Part shown: positions 42,559-50,813 of the stretch, piece by piece
Layout: each line of letters opens with the position of its first letter
Numbering within the stretch: position 1 is the stretch's first letter
NCBI GenBank assembly: GCA_013791955.1
Contig: VMSW01000007.1
Location: forward strand, 1,302,001 to 1,366,000
Length of the DNA stretch: 64,000 bases
Source of the DNA: Propionicimonas sp.
GTDB lineage: Bacteria > Actinomycetota > Actinomycetes > Propionibacteriales > Propionibacteriaceae
Direction of reading: 5' to 3'
Notes under the pieces: generated by a model
The model's database searches: none
What the model was told of the DNA's origin: nothing
What the model saw: the letters and a program-made list of their open reading frames with translations, nothing else
Position numbers and translations under genes: made by a program

Positions 42559-44664
42559 TCAGCTGGTCGCCGCCAGGATCTGCCGCAGGGTCTTCTTCAG
42601 GTCCGCAACCTCATCACGCAGGCGCGCGGCCAATTCGAACTGCAACTCCGCAGCCGCCGCGTGCATCTGATCATTCAACTCGCTGATCAGGGCCGCCAAC
42701 TCCGCAGCTGGCAGGTCACCCAAGTCCCGGGAACGCACTGAGGTCGCCGGCAGGGGGCTGGTCGGACGTCGACCACCCGATCGCGCCACCAACTCGCTGG
42801 TGTCAGCATCTTCACGAGCGAGCAGATCGGTCAGGTCGGCGATCTTTTTGCGTAGCGGTTGGGGGTCGAGACCCCGCTCGGTGTTGTAGGCCACCTGCTT
42901 CTCGCGTCGCCGATTGGTCTCATCGATGGCCGCAGCCATCGAGGGAGTGATCTTGTCGGCGTACATATGCACCTGGCCGCCAACATTTCGGGCGGCCCGT
43001 CCGATGGTCTGGATCAGTGAACGCGCCGAGCGCAGGAAGCCTTCTTTGTCGGCGTCCAGAATCGAGACCAGGCTCACCTCGGGCAGGTCCAAGCCCTCGC
43101 GCAACAGATTGATGCCGACCAGGACGTCGTAAACCCCCAGCCGTAACTCGCGCAGCAACTCGATGCGGCGCAGCGTGTCGACTTCGGAATGCAGGTAGCG
43201 GGTCCTGACCCCGTTCTCCATCAGGTAGTCAGTCAGATCCTCAGCCATCTTCTTGGTCAAGGTGGTCACCAACACCCGCTCGTTGGCATCGGCGCGGGTG
43301 CGGATCTCGCCCATCAGGTCGTCGATCTGACCCTTGGTCGGTTTGAGGACGATCTGAGGATCAACCAATCCGGTGGGTCGGATGAGTTGCTCGACCACGC
43401 CTTCGGCTTTCGCCATCTCGTACGGACCCGGAGTGGCCGACAGGTAGACCGTTTGCCCGATCCGCTCCACAAACTCCTCCCAGCGCAGCGGCCGGTTGTC
43501 CATCGCCGATGGCAGGCGAAAACCGTGCTCGACCAGAGTCCGCTTGCGGGACATGTCACCCTCGTACATGCCACCGATCTGGGGCACCGTCACGTGAGAC
43601 TCATCGATGACCAGCACGAAATCCTCTGGGAAATAGTCCAGCAGGCAGTTGGGGGCACTGCCGGTACCGCGTCCATCGATGTGCCGGGAGTAGTTCTCGA
43701 TGCCAGAACAGGTGCCGATCTGGCGCATCATTTCGATGTCGTAGCCAGTACGCATTCGCAGCCGTTGAGCCTCCAGCAGTTTGCCCTCGGCATCCAGATC
43801 GGCCAAGCGCACCGCCAGTTCGGCTTCAATCTCGTCAATGGCGCGCTCCATCCGCTCCGGGCCAGCCACATAGTGGGAGGCCGGGAAGAGATAGACCTCG
43901 GTATCAGTGCTGAGCACTTCGCCACTGACCGGGTGCATCGTCGAGAGCGCTTCGATCTCGTCACCGAAAAACTCGATCCGCACTGCGTGTTCCTCATACA
44001 TCGGGAACACCTCCACGGTGTCGCCCCGCACCCTGAAGGTGCCACGGGTGCCCGCCAGATCGTTGCGGGCGTACTGGATGTCTACCAGACGACGCAGGAA
44101 CCCATCCCGGTCGGTCTCCTCCCCCACCCGCAGCCGCACCATTCGGTCCACGTACTCCTGGGGGGTGCCCAGGCCATAGATGGCCGAAACTGAGGCAACC
44201 ACGATGACATCGCGGCGAGTCAGCAACGAGTTCGTGGCCGAGTGCCGCAGTCGCTCCACCTCTTCGTTGAGCGAGGAGTCCTTCTCGATGTAGGTATCGG
44301 TCTGGGGAACGTAGGCCTCTGGCTGGTAATAGTCGTAGTAGGAGACGAAATACTCGACCGCGTTCTCGGGGAAGAACTGGCGCAACTCGTTGGCGAACTG
44401 GGCGGCCAGAGTCTTGTTCGGCTGCATCACCAGCATCGGCCGCTGCAACCGCTCGGCCAACCAGGCCACGGTCGCGGTCTTTCCGGTACCAGTAGCCCCG
44501 AGGAGCACTACGTGTTGCTTGCCCTCGTTAATCAACCGCTCAAGATCGTTGATCGCGGTCGGCTGATCACCGGCCGGCTCGAAGTCGGCCACCACCTTGA
44601 ACGGCGCCAATCGCCGCTGCAAATCACTGACAGGTCGCACGGTGAAGAGCTTAGGCGCCCCCAC
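42559..44664 (-). CDS. uvrB: UvrABC system protein B
   Basis: 701 aa helicase-like core of excision repair. Walker [14 protein letters not shown], the damage-probing beta-hairpin ([21 protein letters not shown] region near 105), Walker B VIDESH, the QTIGRAARN motif VI and the C-terminal UVR motif ([24 protein letters not shown] region) that binds UvrC. GTG start at 44664. Confidence 0.97.
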   Translation of the reverse strand: MGAPKLFTVRPVSDLQRRLAPFKVVADFEPAGDQPTAINDLERLINEGKQHVVLLGATGTGKTATVAWLAERLQRPMLVMQPNKTLAAQFANELRQFFPENAVEYFVSYYDYYQPEAYVPQTDTYIEKDSSLNEEVERLRHSATNSLLTRRDVIVVASVSAIYGLGTPQEYVDRMVRLRVGEETDRDGFLRRLVDIQYARNDLAGTRGTFRVRGDTVEVFPMYEEHAVRIEFFGDEIEALSTMHPVSGEVLSTDTEVYLFPASHYVAGPERMERAIDEIEAELAVRLADLDAEGKLLEAQRLRMRTGYDIEMMRQIGTCSGIENYSRHIDGRGTGSAPNCLLDYFPEDFVLVIDESHVTVPQIGGMYEGDMSRKRTLVEHGFRLPSAMDNRPLRWEEFVERIGQTVYLSATPGPYEMAKAEGVVEQLIRPTGLVDPQIVLKPTKGQIDDLMGEIRTRADANERVLVTTLTKKMAEDLTDYLMENGVRTRYLHSEVDTLRRIELLRELRLGVYDVLVGINLLREGLDLPEVSLVSILDADKEGFLRSARSLIQTIGRAARNVGGQVHMYADKITPSMAAAIDETNRRREKQVAYNTERGLDPQPLRKKIADLTDLLAREDADTSELVARSGGRRPTSPLPATSVRSRDLGDLPAAELAALISELNDQMHAAAAELQFELAARLRDEVADLKKTLRQILAATS

Positions 44665-44684
44665 TGACAGTTTCCCGCCAACGC

Positions 44685-44742
44685 CGATCAGGCCCCGTCA
44701 GCCGAAGCCGACAGGGCCTGATCGCCTGAGGTTTTACCTCAG
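44685..44742 (-). terminator. Double hairpin terminator upstream of uvrB
   Basis: Two inverted repeats follow the stop of the membrane-protein operon: CTGAGGT-TTT-ACCTCAG (44726-44742, containing the stop codon) and an 11-bp stem CGATCAGGCCC / GGGCCTGATCG (44685-44695 with 44714-44724). Together they should stop transcription before uvrB and leave uvrB to its own promoter. Confidence 0.65.
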
Positions 44743-45746
44743 CCAGCTGCCTGGCTGCCTAGCACCACGTTCAGCATCTCATTGACACCGTCGAACGAGG
44801 TTTGTGGAGTCGATTCGGTGAACACGACCGTTGAGAACGAGGTCACCCCGTCAGTGCTTCGCACGGCAGCAAAGGTCTGCACGTACATCTCCTTGCTGGA
44901 GCCACCGGAGGCCTGGACGAAAACGGCCAGGCACTTGGCGACGGATAGGTTTTTGGCATTCACCGCCACCTTCTCTGCCTTGCCGAACTTGGTCCCGCTC
45001 TGGTCTTTCAGCAGGCTCTTGCTGTAAGCCTCGCAGAGCTGGTTGGCCGTGTTGCTGGCTTCCAGCTTCTGCACCTCGGTGATCAGCATGGCCTTACCGT
45101 CCTGGACCTTGATCACACCCTCAGCCTGGTCGGTGATCTGCCAGCCATCGGCTACGGCGAACTGCACGCCATAGCCAAGATCGACCGCACCGCCGGTGGG
45201 CTGAGTCGGCTGCTCAGTGGGCTGTTCAGTCGGCTGGGTAGTCGGCTGCTCAGTCGGCTGGGTAGTCGGCTGGGTTGGTTGAGCCGGGGTGGACGGAACC
45301 GTCGGCCCACTCGGGGTCTTCGGCGTCTGCGCCATCAACATGAAGCCGCCGCCCACCAGGGCCAGCGCCACGACCGCAGCGATCACGATCAGCAGCACCT
45401 TCGAAGAGGACGCCTTGCCAGCTGGCGGCTGCGGGTAACCACCCTGGGTCGGGTAACCACCCTGTCCGTACGGCGCCTGCGGATAGCCCCCCGGCTGGAA
45501 GCCACCTGGAGCGGGATAACCCGGAGCGGGAGCCTGCCCGGCAGGTGGGAACTGGCCACCCGGAGCGGGAGCCTGCCCGCCAGGTGGGAACTGGCCACCC
45601 GGAGCGGGAGCCTGCCCGCCAGGTGGGAACTGGCCAGCGGGCGGGAACTGGCCCGCATTCGGAGCTTGATAACCAGCTGGCGGCATGCCCTGGCCGGGCT
45701 GGCCGCCGGGAACCTGAGTTGGTCCATTCGGTGGGGTCTGGCTCAT
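44739..45746 (-). CDS. Proline-rich single-pass membrane protein
   Basis: 335 aa, not recognised as a named family. Residues 1-105 are cytoplasmic and Pro/Gly/Gln-rich, with three copies of a 13-residue repeat (QFPPGGQAPAPGG). One membrane helix at about 117-137 (VLLIVIAAVVALALVGGGFML), then a TQPTEQP-repeat spacer (about 145-190) and an extracellular domain of about 145 residues with two Cys (YGVQFAVADGWQITDQ...). Layout resembles the gene at 47645-48400. Its ATG overlaps the zinc-ribbon gene stop. Role unknown; cell-envelope sensing is one possibility. Confidence 0.7.
   Translation of the reverse strand: MSQTPPNGPTQVPGGQPGQGMPPAGYQAPNAGQFPPAGQFPPGGQAPAPGGQFPPGGQAPAPGGQFPPAGQAPAPGYPAPGGFQPGGYPQAPYGQGGYPTQGGYPQPPAGKASSSKVLLIVIAAVVALALVGGGFMLMAQTPKTPSGPTVPSTPAQPTQPTTQPTEQPTTQPTEQPTEQPTQPTGGAVDLGYGVQFAVADGWQITDQAEGVIKVQDGKAMLITEVQKLEASNTANQLCEAYSKSLLKDQSGTKFGKAEKVAVNAKNLSVAKCLAVFVQASGGSSKEMYVQTFAAVRSTDGVTSFSTVVFTESTPQTSFDGVNEMLNVVLGSQAAG
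45521..45637. repeat. Three tandem 39-bp repeats in the proline-rich gene
   Basis: Units start at 45521, 45560 and 45599 (CCGGAGCGGGAGCCTGCC...) and are almost identical; the first differs at one base near its middle. Each encodes 13 residues, so copy-number change would keep the frame. Confidence 0.85.
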
Positions 45747-46972
45747 TTCTCGCCCTCCTCGCTGGTAGCCGATCCAGTCGAGGAGGGCTTAGCCCCACCT
45801 GACTTTGGTGGTGCCTCAACTGCGGAACTCCCTGCTGACACTTTGGACCGACCTCTGGCCGACTGTCCGCAGGCGCTGCAGAAAGCCGCCCCGGGCAGCA
45901 GTGGCATCTCGCAGCGGGGGCAGAAGCCCAGCGCGTCGCCCTGTTCGGCATCTTCGGCTCGGGAGGCCGCTTCAAGCGCGCCTTCAAGCAGCGCAGTCTG
46001 AAGCACGGTGCGCAAGCGCAGGATCAGCAGGCCAAGGACCAACAAGCCCCACAACACCTGCAGCACCAGCGAAAGGCTGGGGGTGCCGACGAAGCCGAGC
46101 AGGTAGACCCCGCCGCTGAAGAGAATGTTGGCAACGATTGCCAGCAACAGTCCGCCGAAGTACCGACCAGTGAAACCGTCATAGCCCTTGCCCAAACCGG
46201 AGAACTCCGCCACGGCCAGGCCAGTAGCGGTGCCCATCACCAGTGGCTTGACGAAGCCTTCCAGGAATACCAGCGAGGCCAACTGGGTCGGCTGCCCGAC
46301 CACCATGCCGCCAGTGAGCAGATCCCAATGGCGCACCAGAGTGTCGAAGCTGGCGTAAGCCACCCCACTGATCACCCCGAAGGTGAGCCCGTCCATCAAA
46401 TCGTCGAAAGCCGGACGGCTGGCCAACACCAACGGTCCAACTTGGCGGATCAGTTCGCCGACCACCGGGACCGCAACTGCGGCCACCAAGAAGCCGGTCA
46501 GTGTGGGCATCGCAGCCACGATGCCGTCCGTGCCGCCCACAGCAGAGTTGAACGGCATCCAGTTCAACCAAGCGAGGGTGAACAGCGCCGCCAATACGCC
46601 GGTCAGCAGGAAGCCGAGCCCAGTCACTGCGACTGGCGCGTCTTCCCACATGTTCACGTCGTAGAGGTAGGTGATGTAGACCACCGGGATAGCAAAGGCC
46701 GCGATCAATAAGGCGATCGGCATCGCCCCAAGAACAGCGGCCAACAGCGCGGCGACCAAGGTGATCGTCAACGCCGTCCGGTAGGTCTGGGGATGCCGGC
46801 CAGCTTCCCTGGGCATGATCGAGGAGATCAGTGCGAAGGAAGCTACCGGCTCGTTGGGGGCGAGCGCGAAACGCCGGTTTGCGCGTTCAGCCCCTGGTAC
46901 TAGGTCTTGGCCGCAGCGATGGCAGAAGTGTGCAACCTCTGGCACCGCAGACTGGCATTGTGGACAATCCAT
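45743..46972 (-). CDS. Multi-pass membrane protein with terminal zinc ribbons (PrsW-like)
   Basis: 409 aa from ATG 46972, which has AGGAGG eight bases upstream; residues encoded up to 47053 are rejected. A zinc ribbon at each end: CPQC...CHRC at 3-21 and CPRC...CSAC near 355-373. Between them about eight to nine helices (residues about 65-330), with stretches such as PVVGELIRQVGPLV and FDDLMDGLTFGVISGVAYASFDTL that look like PrsW/CPBP-type intramembrane proteases. The EExxK motif and a histidine at the later site are not intact, so catalysis is doubtful. Confidence 0.6.
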   Translation of the reverse strand: MDCPQCQSAVPEVAHFCHRCGQDLVPGAERANRRFALAPNEPVASFALISSIMPREAGRHPQTYRTALTITLVAALLAAVLGAMPIALLIAAFAIPVVYITYLYDVNMWEDAPVAVTGLGFLLTGVLAALFTLAWLNWMPFNSAVGGTDGIVAAMPTLTGFLVAAVAVPVVGELIRQVGPLVLASRPAFDDLMDGLTFGVISGVAYASFDTLVRHWDLLTGGMVVGQPTQLASLVFLEGFVKPLVMGTATGLAVAEFSGLGKGYDGFTGRYFGGLLLAIVANILFSGGVYLLGFVGTPSLSLVLQVLWGLLVLGLLILRLRTVLQTALLEGALEAASRAEDAEQGDALGFCPRCEMPLLPGAAFCSACGQSARGRSKVSAGSSAVEAPPKSGGAKPSSTGSATSEEGEK

Positions 46973-47045
46973 GAATGGCCTCCTGCATTGCGTTGGGCAA
47001 AGCATAGAGGCGTACACAACAGACGGCGCGGAAGTGGCCGGTGCC

Positions 47046-47648
47046 CTAATCACTCATTGACTGGCCAGCCACCCGCTCGGCCCAGAACCGAGCCACCGCT
47101 GACCGCAGTTGGCGTGGGGTGCCATTGTTGGTGATTACAACATCAGCCCTAGCCAGACGCTGCTCCCGGGACGTCTGAGCCGACACCCTTGCCACAGCAT
47201 CGGCGTCGCTCAGCTGGTCGCGAGAACGCAATCGAGCTAATTGCACGGCCGGTTCCACGTCAACTACCACCACCAGGTCGAAGGAATCAGCCATCCCGAC
47301 CTCAACCAGCAACGGGACTACTTGGACGATCACCGAACCCGTCGGTGCGGCCTCGGCCAACTCGGCCGCCCGCGCCCGCACGGCGGGATGCACGATGGCC
47401 TCCAGATCGGACCGGGCCCGTCGATCAGCGAACACCACTCGACCCAGGGCCGGACGATCCAGGCTGCCGTCCGCAGCCAGCACTTCGGTGCCAAAGCGTG
47501 CCACGATGGCGCTCAGGCCAGGGGTGCCGGGGGCCACCACCTCCCGAGCTAACACATCGGAATCGATGATGACCGCACCGAGTTCCGCCAGTTGGGCGGC
47601 CACAGCCGATTTGCCAGCGGCAATTCCGCCGGTGAGCCCGATCATCAT
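47046..47648 (-). CDS. coaE: Dephospho-CoA kinase
   Basis: 200 aa. Last step of CoA synthesis. P-loop GLTGGIAAGKSAVAAQL, DSDVLAREVVAPGTPG, the RPALGRVVFAD and HPAVRARAAEL stretches, and VVVVDVEPAVQLARL are typical. It lacks the C-terminal UPF0157 extension found in some actinobacterial CoaE proteins. The start overlaps the upstream gene (ATGA). In mycobacteria coaE also follows rpsA. Confidence 0.95.
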   Translation of the reverse strand: MMIGLTGGIAAGKSAVAAQLAELGAVIIDSDVLAREVVAPGTPGLSAIVARFGTEVLAADGSLDRPALGRVVFADRRARSDLEAIVHPAVRARAAELAEAAPTGSVIVQVVPLLVEVGMADSFDLVVVVDVEPAVQLARLRSRDQLSDADAVARVSAQTSREQRLARADVVITNNGTPRQLRSAVARFWAERVAGQSMSD

Positions 47649-48400
47649 GGCCAGTAGTCCCGAAGGTCAGCCAGCAGCCGGCCCGCCTGGTTGGCAATCG
47701 AGGACCCCTCACCAGCAGTCAGGATCTGCCGGACGAAGAGCGCGTCCTCCGCGCCAGGGTCGAGGAACAGATCGACTATCTGGCGGGCCGCCTTGCCCTC
47801 ATACTTGCCGCTGCCTTTGGCCGTGGCCCGATCGATCCTGCTGGCGTAGGTCTTCTTCACCTTGCCGGCCGATCCGGTGAACGGAGTGTTGCTGCGACTG
47901 AGCGCGTCGAGAAGCTCTTCGGCCGCACTCCCAGTGGCATTGCCATAAGTCACCGCCAGCAGCTGATTGCGTCCATTCGACAACAGGACGCGAGATTCGG
48001 CGAGGCCGTCCACCTGCCACCCCTCAGGCACGTCGAAGGTGGTCCGGCCGAATTCGAAATCGCTTTGGTCCACCGGCTCATCGGCGGAGTCATCAAAGGG
48101 GTCGTCCACTATTGGCGAGGCTTCGGTGTCTTCGCCGGAGCTAGTGCCCCATTCGACCCGAGCTGTTCCAACATCGGCAATCGCCATCAGCCCACCCAGG
48201 GCCACCACGCCGCCCACAACAGCGATCACACCGCGGCGCGAGGCCTGATGAGAGCTTGCCCCGGACGAACCACTCGGCTGGTAGGCGCGCACCACCAGCG
48301 GCGCTGGTGGTGGCTCGGTCCAACGGTTCGGTGCCGGCGAGTTCGCTGGCTCAGAACTGTGCGGGTAGTTCTCGTACTGGGTGGGTGGCTCGCCGCTCAA
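47645..48400 (-). CDS. Single-pass membrane protein of unknown function
   Basis: 251 aa. Cytoplasmic Pro/Ser-rich tail (1-55), one helix (about 57-77, GVIAVVGGVVALGGLMAIADV), an acidic linker (SGEDTEASPIVDDPFDD) and an outer domain from about 115 (FDVPEGWQVDGLAESRVLL...). The order tail-helix-linker-outer domain and a GWQ motif at the start of the outer domain match the proline-rich protein at 44739-45746; they may be distant paralogues. First gene of the operon that contains coaE. Confidence 0.65.
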   Translation of the reverse strand: MSGEPPTQYENYPHSSEPANSPAPNRWTEPPPAPLVVRAYQPSGSSGASSHQASRRGVIAVVGGVVALGGLMAIADVGTARVEWGTSSGEDTEASPIVDDPFDDSADEPVDQSDFEFGRTTFDVPEGWQVDGLAESRVLLSNGRNQLLAVTYGNATGSAAEELLDALSRSNTPFTGSAGKVKKTYASRIDRATAKGSGKYEGKAARQIVDLFLDPGAEDALFVRQILTAGEGSSIANQAGRLLADLRDYWP

Positions 48401-48480
48401 GCGGGTCTCCTTAGTCGTCGAAGCGAGTCCAGCATGCCAGGCTGAATCGCCTCAGCGAAGGTTTCGGCCAACCGAAAAGC

Positions 48481-48514
48481 CGAAGCGCCCCCACCGGACG
48501 GTGGGGGCGCTTCG
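48481..48514 (-). terminator. Strong terminator hairpin after rpsA
   Basis: A 15-bp perfect stem (CGAAGCGCCCCCACC / GGTGGGGGCGCTTCG) with loop GGAC lies 15 bases past the rpsA stop. On the minus strand a short GCTTTTCGG follows. It separates rpsA from the downstream membrane-protein/coaE operon. The rest of the 128-base gap shows nothing clear. Confidence 0.8.
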
Positions 48515-48528
48515 AACTAAAGGGTTGG

Positions 48529-49986
48529 TCAGCGACCGCCGGTGAGCTTCTCCCGCAGAGCCTGCAGAGCCTCGTCAGAGGCCAGCGAGCCTTCAGGGGC
48601 AGTCTCGTCCACACCGCCAGCGGAGTAGGCCGCCGTGTTGACCTCGGTGACCGCGGCCTGCACGTCAGCAGCCTCGGCCTCCTCGACCTGCTTCTTGTGG
48701 GCCTGCCAACGGGCCTGCGCCTCGGCGTACTGGTGCTCCCAGGCGCGCTGCTGCTCTTCGTAGCCGGCCTTCCACTCCTGGGTTTCGGGATCGAAACCGT
48801 CGGGGTAGATGTAGTTGCCCGCATCGTCGTAGGAAGCAGTCATGCCGTAAAGAGCCGGGTCGAAATCGTCGGCAGCGATGTCGACACCCTCGTTGGCCTG
48901 CTTCAGGCTCAACGAGATCCGGCGACGCTCCAAGTCGATGTCGATGATCTTGACCATGACCTCGTCGTTGACGGTGACGACCTGCTCGGGGATCTCCACG
49001 TGACGCTCGGCCAATTCCGAAACGTGCACCAGACCCTCGATGCCCTCTTCCACCCGGACGAACGCACCGAAGGGCACCAGCTTGGTGACCTTACCCGGCA
49101 CGATCTGACCGATCTGGTGAGTACGAGCGAAGGTCTGCCACGGATCTTCCTGAGTCGCCTTCAGCGACAGCGAAACCCGCTCGCGGTCCATGTCGACGTC
49201 CAGCACCTCAACGGTGACCTCGTCGCCAACCTCGACCACTTCGGACGGGTGATCAATGTGCTTCCAGCTCAGCTCGGAGACGTGCACCAAACCATCCACC
49301 CCGCCCAGATCGACGAAGGCGCCGAAGTTGACGATGGAGGAAACCACACCCTTGCGAATCTGGCCCTTGGTGAGCTGGTTGAGGAAGGTGTGACGCACTT
49401 CGGACTGGGTCTGCTCCAGCCAAGCCCGGCGGGAAAGAACCACGTTGTTTCGGTTCTTGTCCAGCTCAATGATCTTGGCCTCAAGCTCCATGCCAACATA
49501 AGGCAGCAGGTCGCGCACTCGACGCATCTCGACCAGGGACGCCGGCAGGAAGCCGCGCAGACCGATGTCGATGATCAGGCCGCCCTTAACCACCTCAATG
49601 ACGCGACCGGTGACGACCCCGTCCTCTTCCTTGACCTTCTCGATCTGGCCCCAGGCGCGCTCGTACTGAGCCCGCTTCTTGCTCAGGATCAGGCGACCTT
49701 CTTTGTCTTCCTTCTGCTGGACCAAGGCCTCGATCTCATCACCGACGCTGACCACATCGAAGGGATCGACGTCGTGCTTGATGGAGAGTTCCTTGGAAGG
49801 AATGACGCCTTCGGTTTTGTAACCGATGTCGAGCAGGACCTCGTCCCGATCGACCTTGACGACAGTGCCGGTCACGATGTCGCCGTCGTTGAAGTACTTG
49901 ATGGTCGCGTCGACCGCTGCCAGGAATGCTTCCGGCGATCCGAAATCGTCGATCGCGACGGTGGCTGCCTCGGGAGTTGAGGTCAT
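48529..49986 (-). CDS. rpsA: 30S ribosomal protein S1
   Basis: 485 aa with four S1 RNA-binding repeats (about 35-105, 120-185, 205-275 and 290-362): IVTGTVVKVDRDEVLLDIGYK, VVTGRVIEVVKGGLIIDIG, IRKGVVSSIVNFGAFVDLG, IVPGKVTKLVPFGAFVRVEEG. The C-terminal tail is acidic and Glu/Gln/Ala-rich, as in other actinobacterial S1 proteins. Ribosome site CGGAG before ATG 49986. Long open frames on the opposite strand are shadows. Confidence 0.96.
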   Translation of the reverse strand: MTSTPEAATVAIDDFGSPEAFLAAVDATIKYFNDGDIVTGTVVKVDRDEVLLDIGYKTEGVIPSKELSIKHDVDPFDVVSVGDEIEALVQQKEDKEGRLILSKKRAQYERAWGQIEKVKEEDGVVTGRVIEVVKGGLIIDIGLRGFLPASLVEMRRVRDLLPYVGMELEAKIIELDKNRNNVVLSRRAWLEQTQSEVRHTFLNQLTKGQIRKGVVSSIVNFGAFVDLGGVDGLVHVSELSWKHIDHPSEVVEVGDEVTVEVLDVDMDRERVSLSLKATQEDPWQTFARTHQIGQIVPGKVTKLVPFGAFVRVEEGIEGLVHVSELAERHVEIPEQVVTVNDEVMVKIIDIDLERRRISLSLKQANEGVDIAADDFDPALYGMTASYDDAGNYIYPDGFDPETQEWKAGYEEQQRAWEHQYAEAQARWQAHKKQVEEAEAADVQAAVTEVNTAAYSAGGVDETAPEGSLASDEALQALREKLTGGR

Positions 49987-50221
49987 GTAGTAGGGCTCCG
50001 ATGGGTTGGAATATTTAGATGGTCACGCCACGACCATGCTTCGATTGGATTGGGCCAGGCTGACCCTGGGATCGTCCGCACGACAGCGCGCCGACCCCCT
50101 AGGTCCGAGGTCATGCCGGTCGTAGTGCAACCGACAGCCTATCGATCCGCTACGCGGAGGGTCAATCTGGCCGGACGCGGCGGGGTTAGGCTTGGGGCCG
50201 AGGCCAAAGGAGGACCCCAAC

Positions 50222-50791
50222 ATGAGTGGCACCGCCATCATCCATGATGCGACCCTGACCCCCACCAAGCTCGAATTGCTCGCCGGTTGGCTGCCCAAAC
50301 AGCCCTGGTTCGCTGGCCGCGCTGACGACCTGGAAAGGGTGGCTGGCTATCGCTTCGTGGACCCTGACGGCGAGGTGGGTATCGACACCCTGCTGGTTCG
50401 CTCGGCCGGAGTCACCTACCAAGTTCCCCTCACCTACCGATCCGAACCACTTGCCGAGGCCGCCGATCACCTGATCGGCACCATGGAGCATTCAGAGCTG
50501 GGCACCCGCTACACCTATGACGCTCTCGGCGATCCGGTCTACACCGTCGAGTTGCTGCGGGTGATCCACGAAGGTGACACCGAGGCTGAGTTGTCGCGCG
50601 GGGAGAAGACGATGACCGTCCTCGGCAGTGGGGTCGTGCCGGTGTCCAACGCGGCCGGGGAGATGATGCGGGTCATCCGAGTGCTGGACGGCGCCCATGT
50701 GCCCACCAATCGCCCGCCGCTGGGCACCCTCACCGGCTACTGGACCGATGCCGATGGTGAGCAGGAACAGACCCTGGTGATCCTTCGTTAA
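50222..50791 (+). CDS. Maltokinase N-terminal cap-like domain protein
   Basis: 189 aa from ATG 50222, with an excellent AAAGGAGGA upstream. WLPKQPWFAGRADDLERVAGYRF near residue 18 is the start of the Mak N-terminal cap fold, followed by GVTYQVPLTYRSEPL and the DGAHVP, GYWTDADG strands. The kinase domain is absent, so it is a stand-alone cap. Such proteins occur singly in actinobacteria; a link to maltose-1-phosphate or glycogen metabolism is only suggested by the fold. Confidence 0.75.
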   Translation: MSGTAIIHDATLTPTKLELLAGWLPKQPWFAGRADDLERVAGYRFVDPDGEVGIDTLLVRSAGVTYQVPLTYRSEPLAEAADHLIGTMEHSELGTRYTYDALGDPVYTVELLRVIHEGDTEAELSRGEKTMTVLGSGVVPVSNAAGEMMRVIRVLDGAHVPTNRPPLGTLTGYWTDADGEQEQTLVILR

Positions 50792-50813
50792 GCCTGGTTC
50801 GGCTGGCTCGGGT

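Noticed and set aside
45190-45640. CRISPR-like repeats
   Set aside because: The repeats are in frame within a proline-rich coding region, adjoin without spacers, and have no cas genes nearby.
48697-49980. 427-residue open frame on the plus strand
   Set aside because: It is exactly antisense to rpsA, has biased composition and no recognisable domain; a codon-bias shadow. The same applies to the long plus-strand frames at 10106-11548 (antisense to the ABC-F gene), 43189-44193 (uvrB) and 24765-26102 (pgk).
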